Shown: positions 21,801 through 35,100, counted from the stretch's first letter. The stretch is DNA of 64,000 nucleotides from Amblyomma americanum (GCF_052857255.1 NC_135500.1:161523189-161587188), one strand, 5' to 3'. Notes: a model not told the origin generated them from the sequence alone. Numbers and translations: made by a program.

Positions 21801-24206
21801 ATGCGGAGGCGTCTTGATTAATGCTCACCCGAGGAAACTGTGTCTTATTTCAGTAGCTTTATTGGCTGGACTCTTGGCAAAGAATAATAGAGGGGATTTG
21901 CGCAAGAAGTTCAGAATAACTGAAACATCGCAGGAAATAAACGTACTCGAATCAGTATCTATGCGCAACTGAAGAGTTGGTATTACTCCGTGTGTTAACT
22001 TGAACTAAAAAAGTGTTTTCTGCAAGACTAGTCTGCTGCTGTCTTGAACAGATATTGAAGAAAATATTCAAAGATGTGCCCGACCCCGACACTACGTCCG
22101 CTTTTTGCAGGCTGTTAAGCTTGATGTGATTGCTCCCTAATCTAATGAAGTCTTCGTCAAGCCCATAATTATTTTATTATGGCGACGATAACAAATTATA
22201 GTTTTTATATAAAAGTAAAATTCAGGGAAAATGTAATTTTCAGCATACACATGCGAACATAACTTCGATGTCTCCTAATAGCCTCTATGACTTTCTTACA
22301 GAGAGGCATGCAGTATATGTGCTTGTTTGTCATTTTGCCTGTTTTTACTCGGAGTTGTTTTTTATTCTTAATTTCGGAACCATGATTGTGACCAAGAGAA
22401 ACCTGAGCTCATTTTTCTTTATGATTAATATGACTACCACTCTCTTCTTCAACAACTATTCTCTTATTGCAGTTAGCGCACTGCACCCATCATACCTTAA
22501 GCTCCACAAAAGTTTCACTAACAGCGATGATGTGTCATTAGAAAAAATGAGGTAGCCTGAGTGGGCTATGACACATTTCTGCGTTCCACTTTGTCAGAAG
22601 AGAAAGAAGAATGAAGTCAGTGACACCCATCTTGCATACTAAGCGATTAATAACACTCACAGACAAAAATGAAGGTAGAGTAAACATGGAATGCAGTAAA
22701 GGTGACAGAATGCGTTGAGAGCGTGTCCCAGCGACACCACAAAACTCTGTGAGGCTATGGCAGATACGTAGGAACGTGCGAAGCTGAGGGGGTCATTATC
22801 TCAACATTTGTTGCTGCCGCTGCGTGAGCATTCCAGCTCGAAATGCTAGTTTATTCAATTCAATTGTGAAATCAAATCGATTTCTTCATTGTGTCATAAA
22901 ATCCGCTCGCAATACAAGTGTAAATGTTACAAAAGGTTTCGTGAATGCAATATTTTATCGTCTATTGGAAATAAGCAAGCATGAGTGGTGTGTTTATCAC
23001 CGACACAAAGGCAATTTACGTTGTAAATTCTGCTACTCTTGCGGAATTGCTGAAGAAATGAGGGTCAAAATGCAGTAATTTAACTAATGTAAGGCTTGAA
23101 ACTTCTTCGGAGCGAAGTTTCTGCATGTGAATCATGTATAAGCTTCGGACATAGCACAAAAAAAACAGAAATGGTGGCAGTTGCACAGTTTGGTTCATCA
23201 GAGCAGGCTGCGGACAAAAGCACAATTTATGTTTTCACAGCTCTTCATGAAGCCCTTCAGATATGCCCGATAAGTGGTGCTGCATTGCGCAGCTAACACA
23301 ATGGAAGGTGAACTGCCCTTTATGCCTACAGGCTTTGCATAGAAACGGCACATGAAGGTGGGATAATCGTTTCTCCTCTTCACTGTATATCGTTCTGTAA
23401 ATAGAGTCAGTGAGCTTTGAATAGGGAAACAGTAAACATTTCAAAAGGGTTTTCCTAAATTTGCTCTAATCAACGTTTACATTGTACGAGTGCGAGGCAC
23501 TTAACATTCTTGTTCCTATCGATGACGTACACTAGCAGAATTTTTGACCGTTTACACAGCTTAAACATGGTTTCCTGCAGTGGTATTCGCCTGCGACAAC
23601 AGGAATTAAATTGTCAAGTGCCGTTTTTACTGCCTAGCGCTACGGGAGCCAAAATCAGTGAAGACCATGGAAGCTCTTACAATAAATCTCTGGATTTGAA
23701 TCTCGCAGTAGCGCTGGTGAATCGAAAGTTTCCCACCTTATCGAAGCGATAACTCTTGGACAGTTATAAAGTCCTGCCCTCCTCGACATCCCTTTTAATT
23801 TTCGGCGAGTGCGGAATAATGTACGATGCTGCTTTGAAAATATTAATTGATACGTATAATTATGCTATGAGTTCCAAGCTCTTGCTTTTAATATTTGTCC
23901 CGCACTCGGACCTGGTACGCACGACTGCCTTAGAAAAGCCAGAGTTACGCGTATCTGACAAAAAATAGCAGAAAGGTACAAGTTTCTCGAGGCCGTATCC
24001 ACGGATATAGTGATTGTCATGTTTGACTGCTGCGATTCGCAGAAAATTGCATTCATTATCGTTCAATCATAATACCCATTTCAAATTCCGCTTTTCGTAA
24101 GCTACTGACTCTAATACACCCTTCCTGCTTAGTGAGAAGAGCTAAAAAGTACTTCATATGACTCCATTCAGTGTCCCACAGAGATGCCATTTTTTAGAGC
24201 ACCAAC
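18849..24206 (-). other. Intron between Ig2 and Ig3 exons
   Basis: 5,358-bp intron (donor GTTGGT at 24206, acceptor TTTGCAG ending at 18849). It contains one reverse-oriented SINE copy (19568-19789); the rest is AT-rich and shows no Ig-like, transposon-coding or RNA-gene content that I can recognise. Confidence 0.7.
19568..19789 (-). repeat. tRNA-derived SINE, nearly complete, reverse orientation
   Basis: About 222 bp. On the minus strand it starts with the tRNA-like head (GCGATGGCTTACTGGTTTGG), has the B box GGGTTCGGTCCGGGC, and continues through the body to the tail GGACGTTAAACCCCCATAAA. It is the same family as 48340-48572 but more diverged, and is in the same orientation as the Dscam gene. 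Confidence 0.85.
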
Positions 24207-24353
24207 CTCTTAGGAGAAGGCGCACGAAATTGATGCTCGTCTTCTTCCTTCGGGTGAGCGTGTTCTCCGTATGGCAGCGGTAGCGAAGAAGTTCTTCGGC
24301 ATCCCGAGCTTCCCTGATGTACAGCTGGCCATCGTTGGTCACCACATAGTCAT
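24207..24353 (-). CDS. Dscam: Dscam exon: Ig2, second half
   Basis: Internal 147-bp exon, phase 1 at both ends. DYVVTNDGQLYIREARDAE matches the Dscam Ig2 motif (insects: YLVLPSGELHIREV), and RYRCHTENTLT carries the second Ig2 cysteine in the YxCRTxHxLT context typical of the family. It ends FVRLLLR and a split codon completed by the Ig3 exon (Asp). The donor is AAGAG then GTTGGT. Two acceptors exist 23 nt apart: GATTCCAG is out of phase, CAATGCAG before ATGAC is phase 1 and was chosen. The pyrimidine tract is weak. This is the constant half of Ig2, equivalent to the exon after the insect exon-4 array. Confidence 0.9.
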
Positions 24354-24665
24354 CTGCATTGAGCACGAATATTGTACTGGAATCAACTTGTTATTTCAAT
24401 CGAGGAATCATAAATCTTACTTACGCAGTGCAACCAATATTTTACATATCTCAACACCTAAAAAAAAAGGCCGCCAACATCTGGAAGGCTTTGAAGTCAC
24501 CAGCGTTAGCTTTATTGGCCATGCGTAAAACGAAAGTCTGTCCGCATCCAGTGGGGACAGTGAAGAAACCCTGAGCGATTCGGAAGAATTTTCCACCTAG
24601 CGGAGCGATTGACGCCTAGCGCCATCTATCGAAGAAATTACAATTTACGTCTACCTGTCGTCAAG

Positions 24666-24718
24666 TTACACCCCAAAAAATACGTCCCAAACAAAATTTG
24701 CTTCGTTTTGGGGGGTAA
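24666..24718. repeat. Small inverted repeat
   Basis: TTACACCCCAAAA at 24666-24678 pairs with TTTTGGGGGGTAA at 24706-24718 (12 of 13 bases), with a 27-bp loop. Possible foldback or part of a transposon end; no second copy recognised. Confidence 0.6.
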
Positions 24719-25220
24719 AGGTGGGCCTAGAATTCGGCTTGCGGAGCGATATAGTAACGCTTCAATTAGTAATTACATGTATTCAATGTCTACCTAATAT
24801 TTAATTGCAGAGTTATTTTTGCACAACCCATGGGGTTTTATTTGCCTACCATATTCGGTACAGAACTGTCCAGGGAAGGGTGTGATGGGTGCCCCTTGTT
24901 GTGGGAGCCTGTATAGCGGAAATAATGTATACATACATAGCGGTACATAAATAAACGGGACCGTTGCCATACCCTTTATAGGATATTTTAGGGGGTGAGG
25001 GGGAAGAGGGATGGGAGGGCACAACCAATTTTATTGACCATCATCTTGGATTCGAGAAGCAGAAACACTGCCGCCATTTCGTCCCCTGACGTCGTACTCG
25101 CATAGTTCCACCTCTATCCACCATATTGGACCGTGAGGACATCATTGGCACGCAGCAGGTGGTTTTTTCTATAATGCTACTGATGTACTCATGTTGACTA
25201 CCCACTAGCGTGCTGTTTTC

Positions 25221-25364
25221 TAGTTGCTGCCACAGATCGCACTGTGATCTCAGGATGGTAGCAGACCCCACTAAATATCGAAACGCGATGAGTAGTTGCT
25301 ACCACAGATGGCGCTGTGATCTCATGGTGGTAGCAGACACCACGAAATTTCGAGACGTAATGAG
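25221..25364. repeat. 72-bp tandem duplication with internal dyad
   Basis: Units 25221-25292 and 25293-25364 are about 85 percent identical by eye. Each has an internal dyad: TTGCTACCACAGAT near its start and ATCTCATGGTGGTAGCA further on (best in unit 2). Unit 2 contains CACAGATGGCGCTGTG, and a similar GCGCCATCTATCG occurs at about 24620. Confidence 0.88.
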
Positions 25365-25525
25365 TAAGAGCTGACGCTCTTAAAATATGGCAGGCACACT
25401 TAAGACTGCTTACGTGCGGAAATGCGAAATCATTACGAATCCTGGGGGGACTGACACTAACCTACACACACGCGCGCCTAAGGCAACAACTGCTGAAACG
25501 CAATTATCGCGCGAATTTTTTTGTT

Positions 25526-25775
25526 AAGAAAGGAAATGGCACAATAACTGTCTCCCGCCACGGTGGACTCCTCAGCAGCGCCGTATGTAAAGGGGTGAAA
25601 AGTCTAGGGAGGCATACAATTGAACGTGCATATGTCGCCAGTTCGAATCCCGGTCGCAAGCCAGCCTCCATTTTGACTAGCACATATAAGCTATAAGAAA
25701 AAAGAAATCGTATGACACCATCGGGAACGCTGTACGAGTAATTGTTGTATAACAATTTTGGTACGAATGTTGCCT
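25526..25775 (+). repeat. Second dispersed repeat family, copy A
   Basis: About 250 bp homologous to 57121-57350. Shared stretches in order: GAAAGGAAA.GG, GCATAT.TC, a B-box-like AGTTCGAATCCCGGTCGCAA, TTGACTA, TAAG.TAT, GGGAACGC.GTACGA, AATTTTG and AATGTTG. The B-box-like segment suggests a tRNA-derived SINE, but an A box is not clear. Short reading frames on the opposite strand of both copies share the peptide LRPG....YA, which is a consequence of the DNA homology. Confidence 0.7.
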
Positions 25776-28700
25776 AGAAGACCGGCGCCACAGTTCGGCC
25801 ATCGGAAAATATGTATAGAGGAACGGCATGTCTATCATTATCTGAAGTGGGTGTGCTCGGCGTGATGTGTGCGTTATAGGGGCACTTGATGACGCTGCCT
25901 TTATTTTATTGCCATCGTGCGGTTTTCTACACCATCTGCGAGTGCACACACTAGCGCACGCACACGCCGCCTGCATTTTACGTAAGAGAAGTATTAATGC
26001 TTTCGAAATAATAAGCACCTGAACGTAGACATGGAAATACGTGCCGCTGCAATTCTATCGTTTATTTAAAAAAAACAGAAATTATTTACTGGTTTCATTA
26101 GTGGCGCGCAATCTTGTAGCTTCACTACGTAAAAAAAAAATTGCCACTTTGAGTGCCTGAATGTGGCGACATCTGAAAAGTTCATGCAATGTTGCTGATG
26201 ATATTGACGTGTTATACTGGCCAAGGTATTTTTGCAGTCGCATTGATGCAAGCCTGATGCCTGTCTCCCAGTAATATTTTGAGTCGCCACACTCGATACA
26301 TCGGGTGAAGTCACGACCAGGCTCGCCAGGTCTGCCGATATTGACTTTGCGTTAAGCAGTCAAGAAAGAATTGCTTTTAGGCAGCCGCAGCCTCTAGGCT
26401 TCCTTTGCTTTACCTGCTCTGTTTTGAAATGTGTTTCTGTTCGTAAAAGTAGTACACAAAGAAATCCAGTCCTTGCCGCCCATTTACACCACTGAGGGAC
26501 GTCTAGAACACAAAATATAGGCTAGAAACAGCGTTCACTTCGCATTAGAACAAAATTTATAATGTGTCCCGTCAGGCTGATGTATTTCAAGTAAGATGGT
26601 AAGATAACAAAAAGTCTCTTTCAACCGCACCCTGATGAATTCTTTTCTGCTCTTTCCTTCTGATGCCAAGTTTTTTTGTTTAATATTGTTCTATGAAAAT
26701 ATGTTTAATTGCAGTGGTTTCACACGCTGTGTGTTCATTATTGCTTCATACGTAAACCTCGCATTTTACAGATGAAAGTTACTGAAGCTGCACAAAAGAA
26801 ACGCGCAAAATGGTTCCATCTTTTTTATCAAGGGGCCACAATGAAACCTGATGCAGCAGCGGTGCCCAGGAAATGTACACTGCCCTCACCAAAAAGCAAA
26901 ATAATTTTCTTTCATTCTACTTCCTTTCCTCGCTGCCTGCTTAGTTCCCGCATCAATAAATGAAGAAGTAATAACTAGCTAGACCCTAGGCTGCACTGTG
27001 ATAACGATAGACAGCACGATCCGCAATTCTATGAATTCCTGAGTGCAGTACTTCACCACTGCGGACACCGCCAGCCAGGCCGCTCTAGATGTAATGAAAA
27101 ATAACGAACAGAAAATAGCCGAGCCGCACCTTGGCAATAAGATAAAGGCGTGTGAACGCAGTTCTTTCACCTGCGAATGTTCCAGAGATGATTATTTTAT
27201 GAGTCATCTTCACTCTCATCTTGTCTCCAACGGCTGCGATATGAGGCAATTACAGAACCCAGGCTAGAAAACGAGCTGAAATAATGCGGTCTTCGAGCTT
27301 TAGAGTACTCGGCAGGTGGTTTCTGAAAAGAATACGGATACTGCAGGTGCGCTATGTTTCCTACATTTCACTTCCTGCGCATACAAAATGCATGGCGGCC
27401 TCATTACTCCACACTCCGCCAGGAGAACCGTTCCAGCGACTGCCAGAAATATTTAAATTTATCAGAGTGGGCTTCGTGTTTTTTTTTTTCATGAACCACT
27501 CAACACATATTTTGATTGTTTTCTATAAAATCGAGTTGCAGCTTTTAATCTAACGCGGCGCAGTACAAAACTAGAATCTAACACAGGTCAATAGCGGCAT
27601 GAATCTATTCTTACTGTTCGGCTTTGGAAATGCGGTCTATTTTGTCATTGTTAGGCGTACGTCAGATTGTCGGGCGTTTTCTTTTAGCTCTGAAATGACA
27701 TCAGTAGCAACAGCTAACATGCCTTTCAACATTAGCTGATATCGTGCAGATGTTATCTGAATCTAGTAAACAGTCATTATCATAATGCTTTTTGAGGAAT
27801 GCAGCTTGGAAGGTTAGCGATGGCATACTTGGGTCAAAAATTCTGGAGTATCCAAGCAAGGTAGCCCCTTATATCTCTTGAAAACAGGCCATCGCCTCTA
27901 CCTGCGCCTTTCGCCAGAGTCCTCTTTTCCTTCTCGGCGAATATCAATTACACTGGCATTTCTATACACGTTATAAAAAAATGTGCCAGGCTAAAATACC
28001 ACTCATGCCGGTGTAAAATCTGTGTCGCATGAAGCGGACCGCTTTTCTATATAAGACCGATTCTCAATCAAGATTGCAGGAAACTGATGAAACAGAAGTT
28101 TTGAAAAAAAAAATGAACTGACTGCAATATTTTTTACGACCCTTCTGTCTGCTCAATTCAAGCTAAAAGGTCTTTTTGAAGACTGCGTCATCAAGTCGTC
28201 ATTAAATCCACTGCCTGCTCTAAACTCCTGCAAATGCTCTTCACTACCTCTCGCACCTAGACGGTGTAGACAGACTCCGCTGGAACGAGCAGTAAACCGA
28301 AGTGTTCAAAACACGGCTTCAAGACACATCCCAATCCTGTTAATTAGCCATTACGTATGTCAGGGTTTAATGCTACCTCAATGAAGTACCAATAACCGAC
28401 AGTTCGCCAGCACCGAAACAGGGCGCCTACCAAATGTGAAATTCAAATTTGAAACTCGATTTTTTTCTTTAAAGTGCGCAGTTTCCGCAACCTCACGCGA
28501 ATTACTTTTTGTGCGCTCACTTTGAAATTCTTGCTTAACAGGAATCTCGAGTGAGAAGCACATGTTTCAAAAAAGCGCTGCCCGTTCTTGTTGCAAACTT
28601 GCAAGCACCCGACGGAAACTACATAGAACATGCTTCGCCGCAGTAAAGTAACAAAATACAGAGCAAGTGTGAGTGAGTAAAAAGCAACAGTGGCATGTAA

Positions 28701-29303
28701 TACACGAAAAGAGCCAATAAGGCATCATATCCGAGAACAGCGAACACGCAGGGTCACGCCACGCCTGATCAATACCAGCTCCACGTGCGGAGGGGACGAG
28801 TGGACGGCCTGTTTACAAAGTGCTCAAACAATAGGCGCACAGATGAGAGCGTGGCCCGCAATGCCGCGCCAGCGGAGTCGGGTGGTCGTTTGCCGCCTGG
28901 TCAGTGGCGTTGTATTGCAGCTGCTCTTTTTAGGCACCCAATGTTTACAGAGAGAAAAATAGTGACCACTAATCGCTGCTTTCGCGTGTTTGGTGGCCTG
29001 TTTGCTCGGGAGGCGACCGCATGGAACTTGCGAAGATAACGCGTTGAATCCATGCTGCTTGCACTCCTCACGTGAGCTTGAAGAGCGATCTGAAAAACAG
29101 TACCTCACCAGTGCGGTCGATATATTTCGCTCTATAAACACAAAACGCGCCATCCTTTTAATGTCGTTGCACTATTAATGCATGTAATGATCTTTTCAGA
29201 TACGGCGTAAGTTGCAGTCTCAAAAGGAGGAGTAGGGTATATAGCGGGATGGTTATAGACGGACAACCCGAATCAGCACCTCGGAAAAAAAGTGCACTTT
29301 GCA

Positions 29304-29546
29304 ACCCTACCGCGGCGGTTGCATTTCGATGGAGGCGAAACACTAAAGCACCCGTGTGCTGTGCGATGTCAGCGCACGTTAAAGATCCCCAGGTGGTCGA
29401 AATTATTCCTGAACCCTCCACTACGGCACCTATTTCTTCCTTTCTTCTTCCACTCCCTCCTTCATTCCTTCCCTTAGGGCGCGGTTCAGGTGTCCGCCGA
29501 TATGTGAGACAGATACTGCGCCATTTCCTTTCCCCAAAAAAACAAT
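29304..29546 (+). repeat. SINE-like repeat, variant 3' half
   Basis: The first 120 bp matches the body of the 48340 SINE (GCGGCGG, TTTCGATGGAGGCGAAA, GTGCTGTGCGATGTCAG, CACGTTAAAGATCCCCAGGT). After CACTACGGC it diverges into a pyrimidine-rich stretch and GGCGCGGTTCAGGTGTCC, ending in CCCCAAAAAAACAATTTTAA. The tRNA-like head is missing. It looks like a subfamily with a different 3' end, or a chimera. Confidence 0.75.
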
Positions 29547-32027
29547 TTTAATTTTTAATTTAGCATGAAGTGTCACATTACTTCACTGTGCCCCTTTGTG
29601 AGGCGCATGATTTAAGTTTAGCTCTAAGAAGAAGAAATGATGGTGAAGCGGTGTATTGATTATTTTTTACTCCTACAGTGCGTAAAACCATTTTGCATTG
29701 ATCGCACGTTCCGTACCAGAGGGAGGTGATAAATATGAAAGGAAGTAGGGGTAAGGAAAGTGACCATCGCATGGAAAAGAAAGTCAATGAAACAATCACT
29801 TTCCTAAGTTAAGCGCTTTTAACGGCGATACAAAGCTGTGGTTAGCATCTGTATCGAAAACAGTCTGTGCTGCTGAACTATCAAATATGCAAAGCTAAGC
29901 GGTACGCCAGTATTTTTCAAGCTGACGCTTGCTATATGCTGCCCTGTTTTTTTAGACGCCCTCGCGTCTGATGCACCGCGCAAAATCCTTTTACAATGCA
30001 GACTATTTCAAATACGAAAGAATTGGTTGTATAAAATGAGCCTGCTGTTACAGTGCGTCAGAGCTCAGCTTGAATATTACTCCGTTCACGAGGTGACATC
30101 GGTCATGTGGTCCGCGCTCAAGTGGAAAAGGAGGCGAGAATATGTAAGCAGGAAATGCAAGCACGGCATGCACTAGTTGTTCAAGTGTAAAACCCATCTC
30201 TGACTGGAACCAGATCACATGCACAACGCTCGAACAATGAGAACAAAAGAGCACAAAGCAGACGAAACACCACAGCGCTAACTAATTTGTGTTTTGCAGG
30301 ACTCCCGGCGTGTGTGCTATTTATTCGCCAGGATCAACTACCACTGCTAACTAGTCTGGGTAGCTGTTCTCGCAAAGTACCTGCGCAGGACTTTCTAACG
30401 TAGTGGCGCACTTGCATAGAAAGGGGAAAATGTAGAGAACTTGCAAAGTTGTCAAACGAGAATTTGTAATTTCTGCGGGAGCCCCAGCTTACGGCTCATT
30501 CCAGCTTAATCACCATATCTTCTCTTAATTTTCTTTTTGACTTCGATATCATGACGATGACGAGGAGGTTCATCGTACTAAAACCAGTTCTAAGCGGCTA
30601 ACACTGGCAGAGCTCCGAGCACTTCAAAGACCTCACCGCCACAATCGGCGAGGCGCCTTCGCATAGCATGCGTTTTAGAAGAAGCACGACAAATATACTA
30701 AGACACGCAAGCCCCTGCCTCTGCGCGCAAGCACTCCAAAACTTCCAAAAGGCTCCCTTCGGACCGTCTTCGCATTAAACAGAGCTGACCCCATTTTCTC
30801 AAAAAATAAAAGAAAATAAAACCTCGACGGAGCTTGTTTGCAATGCAAACGAATGCCCTAAAGGGAATTTTGACATTCGGTTCCGGGAATCGTTTATCGG
30901 CTTACGCCTTTCTGCTTTCTTTTTGTGTGTGTGTGTGTTGTTTCCACTCTTTTTTCTCACTCTGTCTAAAATTTTGGCTGCCTCTATTCGTTATTTGAAA
31001 GCTCGCACGAATATTTTGCAGAAGAAAGTATTCTGAAGAAACCAGGAAAGGGTAAGTCGCTGAACGAAATACGTCCGGCGAAAAGAAAGCAATTGGACGC
31101 GGTGAATAATATTCCCAGACAGGAAACATCAACTGCGAGAGCCGATTCTAGGAACTACAGCCGCGCTTGGAGGGCCTAAATGGCGCGTATTGTAGGGCTT
31201 GAATGAAGCAGAGCGCCACGTGAGCAGGAAAAATAAAACTACAAAAGTTTACGAAAGGAAAGAAGCCGTAAAAAAAACCTGCAAAAGTCTTGGCACCACG
31301 TTTTTAAAAAGCTTGAGAATGAAAGCGCCATTTAGCTTCCAAGACAGCTATAATCGAGGCAGCTCTTTGGAGAATAATGTTTGACCTTCCGTTAGCCAAG
31401 CAGCGGACATGCGAAGAAATAAGTTGCCTGGCAACTTACAGTCACTTTTGCTTTTTTCTTTATTGTACTCCTTAAGCAATCATTTTCTTGCCCCCAGCCA
31501 ACCAAAAGGAAATAGAAGGGGCAATCTTGTCATTTCTGCTTCTCTGAATACATTTTACCGGGAACAGGCAAGAAGTGAATCAACAGCACAGCTTCGTGTT
31601 CGCACTTGAAGGACCTCTACAAAAGCTCTTTTGTAGTTATCTTCAACCATTCTACTTCTTTACCTTCTGTTTGTTCCAAGCTTCTTTCTCAGCACTCGGA
31701 ATACGTATGCGCCGTCTTTATGAGGTTTGTTCACGAGAGGTATTCGAAAAGTTCTAAATGCAGCTCTCTGAGGGCACGAAATCTTCGAATTTGCATACGT
31801 CTCACTGTCGGGTAAAACATATAGCTGAAGCTTGGAAACACCCTCATGCTTTGAAGAAATGCCGAAAGCACACAGCAGTATGAACTTTAATATTTATACA
31901 GATGTGAGGGCTAACATATTTTTTTAGCAATCATTTTCATAAACACCCTCATAACAAAGTGACTAACGCTGAAGTTGAACGCACAAGTTAGAAACTAAAA
32001 TCTTCACAGCGGTGTAAAGGCACTTAC

Positions 32028-32189
32028 CTCCATGAGTATTCTTGGTGATGACGTAGCCGTCGACGCGTTGCCATGACGTCACAAACACGTGGTCTGCCAG
32101 GTGACTAGGGATTGGGCACTGTAGCAGAACCGGGTTACCGGCGACAACGTGCTTGTCCGAGAATCTTATGTCGTAGTTGGTGTCGAGGA
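32028..32189 (-). CDS. Dscam: Dscam exon: Ig2, first half
   Basis: The most upstream exon recognised, 162 bp, phase 1 at both ends. It encodes the first half of Ig2: TNYDIRFSDKHVVAGNPVLL, then QCPIPSHLADHVFVTSWQR. This reproduces the insect Dscam pattern (YVIxGNxAVLKCxIPSFVxDxVxVxSW), with the first cysteine and the tryptophan. Acceptor: nine Ts then GTTCAATGCAG before TCCTCG; donor TGGAG then GTAAGTG. In insect Dscam1 this segment is the exon-4 array and forms part of the homophilic recognition surface. Here a single copy is found, 7.7 kb from its partner half. No signal peptide or Ig1 exon was found in the 31.8 kb upstream, so those lie beyond the right edge or escaped notice. Confidence 0.92.
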
Positions 32190-35100
32190 CTGCATTGAAC
32201 AAAAAAAAACGAAAATCTGATAAGTATCATGGCTGTTGATGCATATTTAATTGCTGAATATTAACACGCAGGTCTAGATTGAAAGTTATTTAGCCGTTTT
32301 TACCTCTGCTTCAGACGGTAAAGCGAAGGAGAAAATGTAATTTTAATTAGGCACTATGCGGACATATTCAAAAGACAGGAAGAGTTCTCCCTGGGAACAA
32401 AACATCGTACTCTGTGGAAGCTAGAAACGCAATTCTTCCATTATTATCCGTATCATTTCAATTCAACACCTTTAATACTTCTTTAGATCTAACACCTTTT
32501 TCTCTGTGCATCTTTTATGAACATTTGCAACATCTTAATTATAACATATTTGCTTCTGCACTACCATAAGCCAAGAACATTCACTCTAAAACACACCTAA
32601 ATATTCTCCTAAAGCATCGGCTGATCATTAATTCTAAATTATCCATTGGCTTAGATGACCTGAAACCTACAATACAGTAAAAAGAATGCACCACCATCAA
32701 CCTCCTCCCGTTCGCCTTGTCTCCAGTACAGCACTGGAAACTAGAGCACGCTTCAACATTATGTGGGCCGACGTTGACAAATAGTGCGCCTTAGGCGCTG
32801 TCGGTTGTTACGCACCTAAGTGGTACAGATGCGCCGAGCGTCCAGAACAGTAATGCCTTCCAAGCCCAGTAACATGAGCCTGCAAATGCAGCATCCTGTC
32901 CTCTCTCTAAATTACAGCCAGAGCCAAAGAACAGGCCTCTGCAGACAGGCTAAACCACGGTAACACTGAATGTCTCAGAATGGCCCGGAGTTGACCACAG
33001 ACCATTTGTTAGTGTTTCACGTGAGCGTAGGTGGCTCTTTGCTGGACGCGAAGGCACACAGCAGCGCCGTTCCAGTTGTTGAAACAAACAAGCTTGGGGC
33101 TACCTGGTGGTCATCCGAAATAAAACACATATTCTGGGCAGCATTCAATGTAAGCTGAAGATGAAAAAAAGACAGAAACAGAAAGGAAATGAAAGGAAAG
33201 GTTAAAGCGTACAAAAACATTTTGCGAAGACCTTCTGCGAGGATTGCGGCTAGAAGCAGTCGATCATTTAAAAGAGGGAGAAAACAAATGAATGGGGTCT
33301 GCTGAAGGCACTCTCAGAACACTGTCATTTGTTTGTTTACTTGGTGTTCCACCGAAACGTGGCCTAGCTTTTAAATGCATTGAAACCAACCAAGGGTCGT
33401 TTAGAGTAGCGTGGCTCGTCTGCGGTACTCTTTTCGCTCTTCGAATTTAATCAATTAATATTTATATTTAGACAATAACTGTTCGCATTAGGAACAAGGT
33501 TTCAATTGAGAATATGTGAATGCTGTTGAAAAAGAGGTGGCTGAAATGTTGGCACCAAGTTACTATTTACACATAGCAGCTTTTTTAAACCGCCATTAAA
33601 ATATCACTCGCGGAAGAAAAGCTTGCACCTGAGAGCGGTGCTTTTTCTGTGTCTCAAGGCGTGTCTCAGAGATCAAAGCTGGTGTTTCCATGGAGCGCTG
33701 TACCCGATATGACTTTCAGTGCGCACTGGCAAATAAGAATCCGCCGCCAAAGCTGTCAAATGGCAGCTTTGATTTGAAGCTGGCATATGAAGCTGTGTTA
33801 ATGGTACCCTGGTGCAAACATTGTTGCCAGCTATTTTTCAAGCCCATCTGTAAGTTTGATTCACACTTTGTTTAAAAATCTTACAATTAATAGGAGAGCT
33901 AATTAATCCTCTTCAATAAATTTATTCTGGAGAACTAAACAAAGTACTGGGTCATGGGACTCTCAGCTGTGCGCGTTCGGTTTCACTGGGCTCGGCCAAT
34001 CCGTCTTTTTAAGGCTTAGTTAGCTTTAGCTGGCACAGGTGGTGTTTCTCTGCATTGTTCAGTAAATATACTGTATCTTCTTTCCTGTAGGATACCTTCA
34101 TCACCGCTGAATCAAAGCTTAATTGCTATGGCGTAGTTTGTATTTCTATGTACCGTTTTAGTCTAAGGCCTAGGACTTTCGCAAAGAAAATTGATGGCGG
34201 CATTAGTGAAGGAGACTCTGAAAGACAAGTGTAAATTACAAGAGCTCCAAGCTGCGCTTTTCGTCTCAAAGACTCAGGAAAAGAAAACTCCAGGCTTGTT
34301 GTGGTGCTCCTCACTCAAGTTTAGAAGCGACAGATGAAAGCGCCACTGTTCCGAAATATCATACATATCCTTCTGCAGATAACAAATGAGGTTGCACATT
34401 TCCATCCTGCCAAGCCAGTCTGGCTTATCGGCCTCTAGCTTTGTCAACTGGTGGTTTTCTGAACTTCACCAATCCCTTCCAGTTGAAAACGCTGACCAGA
34501 GGCGAAAGCACTAGTAAACCGGAAAACAAGAACCAGGAGAGTATTTATTACAAAGAGGCAGACAGCACCCCACGTGTCCATGAAACAGGAGTTCTCTGAT
34601 TTTCTTTGACATACACCTTTGACTGTGTCTATAATTTATTTTTATCGCGATATTATTTAGGCGGACGCGCTGCTAGTGCACTGATGGCAGATAGCGCGAA
34701 AACAGTGTGTCTGCGTCTGTATAAACCCTTTTATTTAAGCAAAAAGCCCCTCATTACTAGGATGCACTTTGTTCTCATCATTTTTTTTAAAAAGGTATGT
34801 CTTTAGACGCCGCATTTACGAGTTTTTTTCTCTGATATTCTATAGGCGGAGTTCCTTCAGGAGTCGTTGTACTCAAGGGACGGGCAGTAGGGACGTCGAT
34901 AGAGCAGCAACGCTGTGAACAAGGCGCACTCTACGATTACGAGGCCACTTCGAGAATGGGAGTAGATCGCGTCACGGTTCAGAGGTGAGTACGTCAAAGT
35001 AGACTCACGGATAACGCTTTTAAAAAATTTGTGATGTAGCGTAGCGGAGAATACACTGACACTTCTTGCCAAGCGCGGCAATTATATTTCCGCTGTTTGC

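Larger units (their letters stand above)
24354..32027 (-). other. Intron inside Ig2
   Basis: 7,674-bp phase-1 intron (donor GTAAGTG at 32027, acceptor ATGCAG ending at 24354). It contains a small inverted repeat (24666-24718), a 72-bp tandem duplication (25221-25364), one copy of a second repeat family (25526-25775) and a SINE-like repeat (29304-29546). 25776-29303 and 29547-32027 show nothing recognisable. No further Ig2 first-half exons were found in it. Confidence 0.7.
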
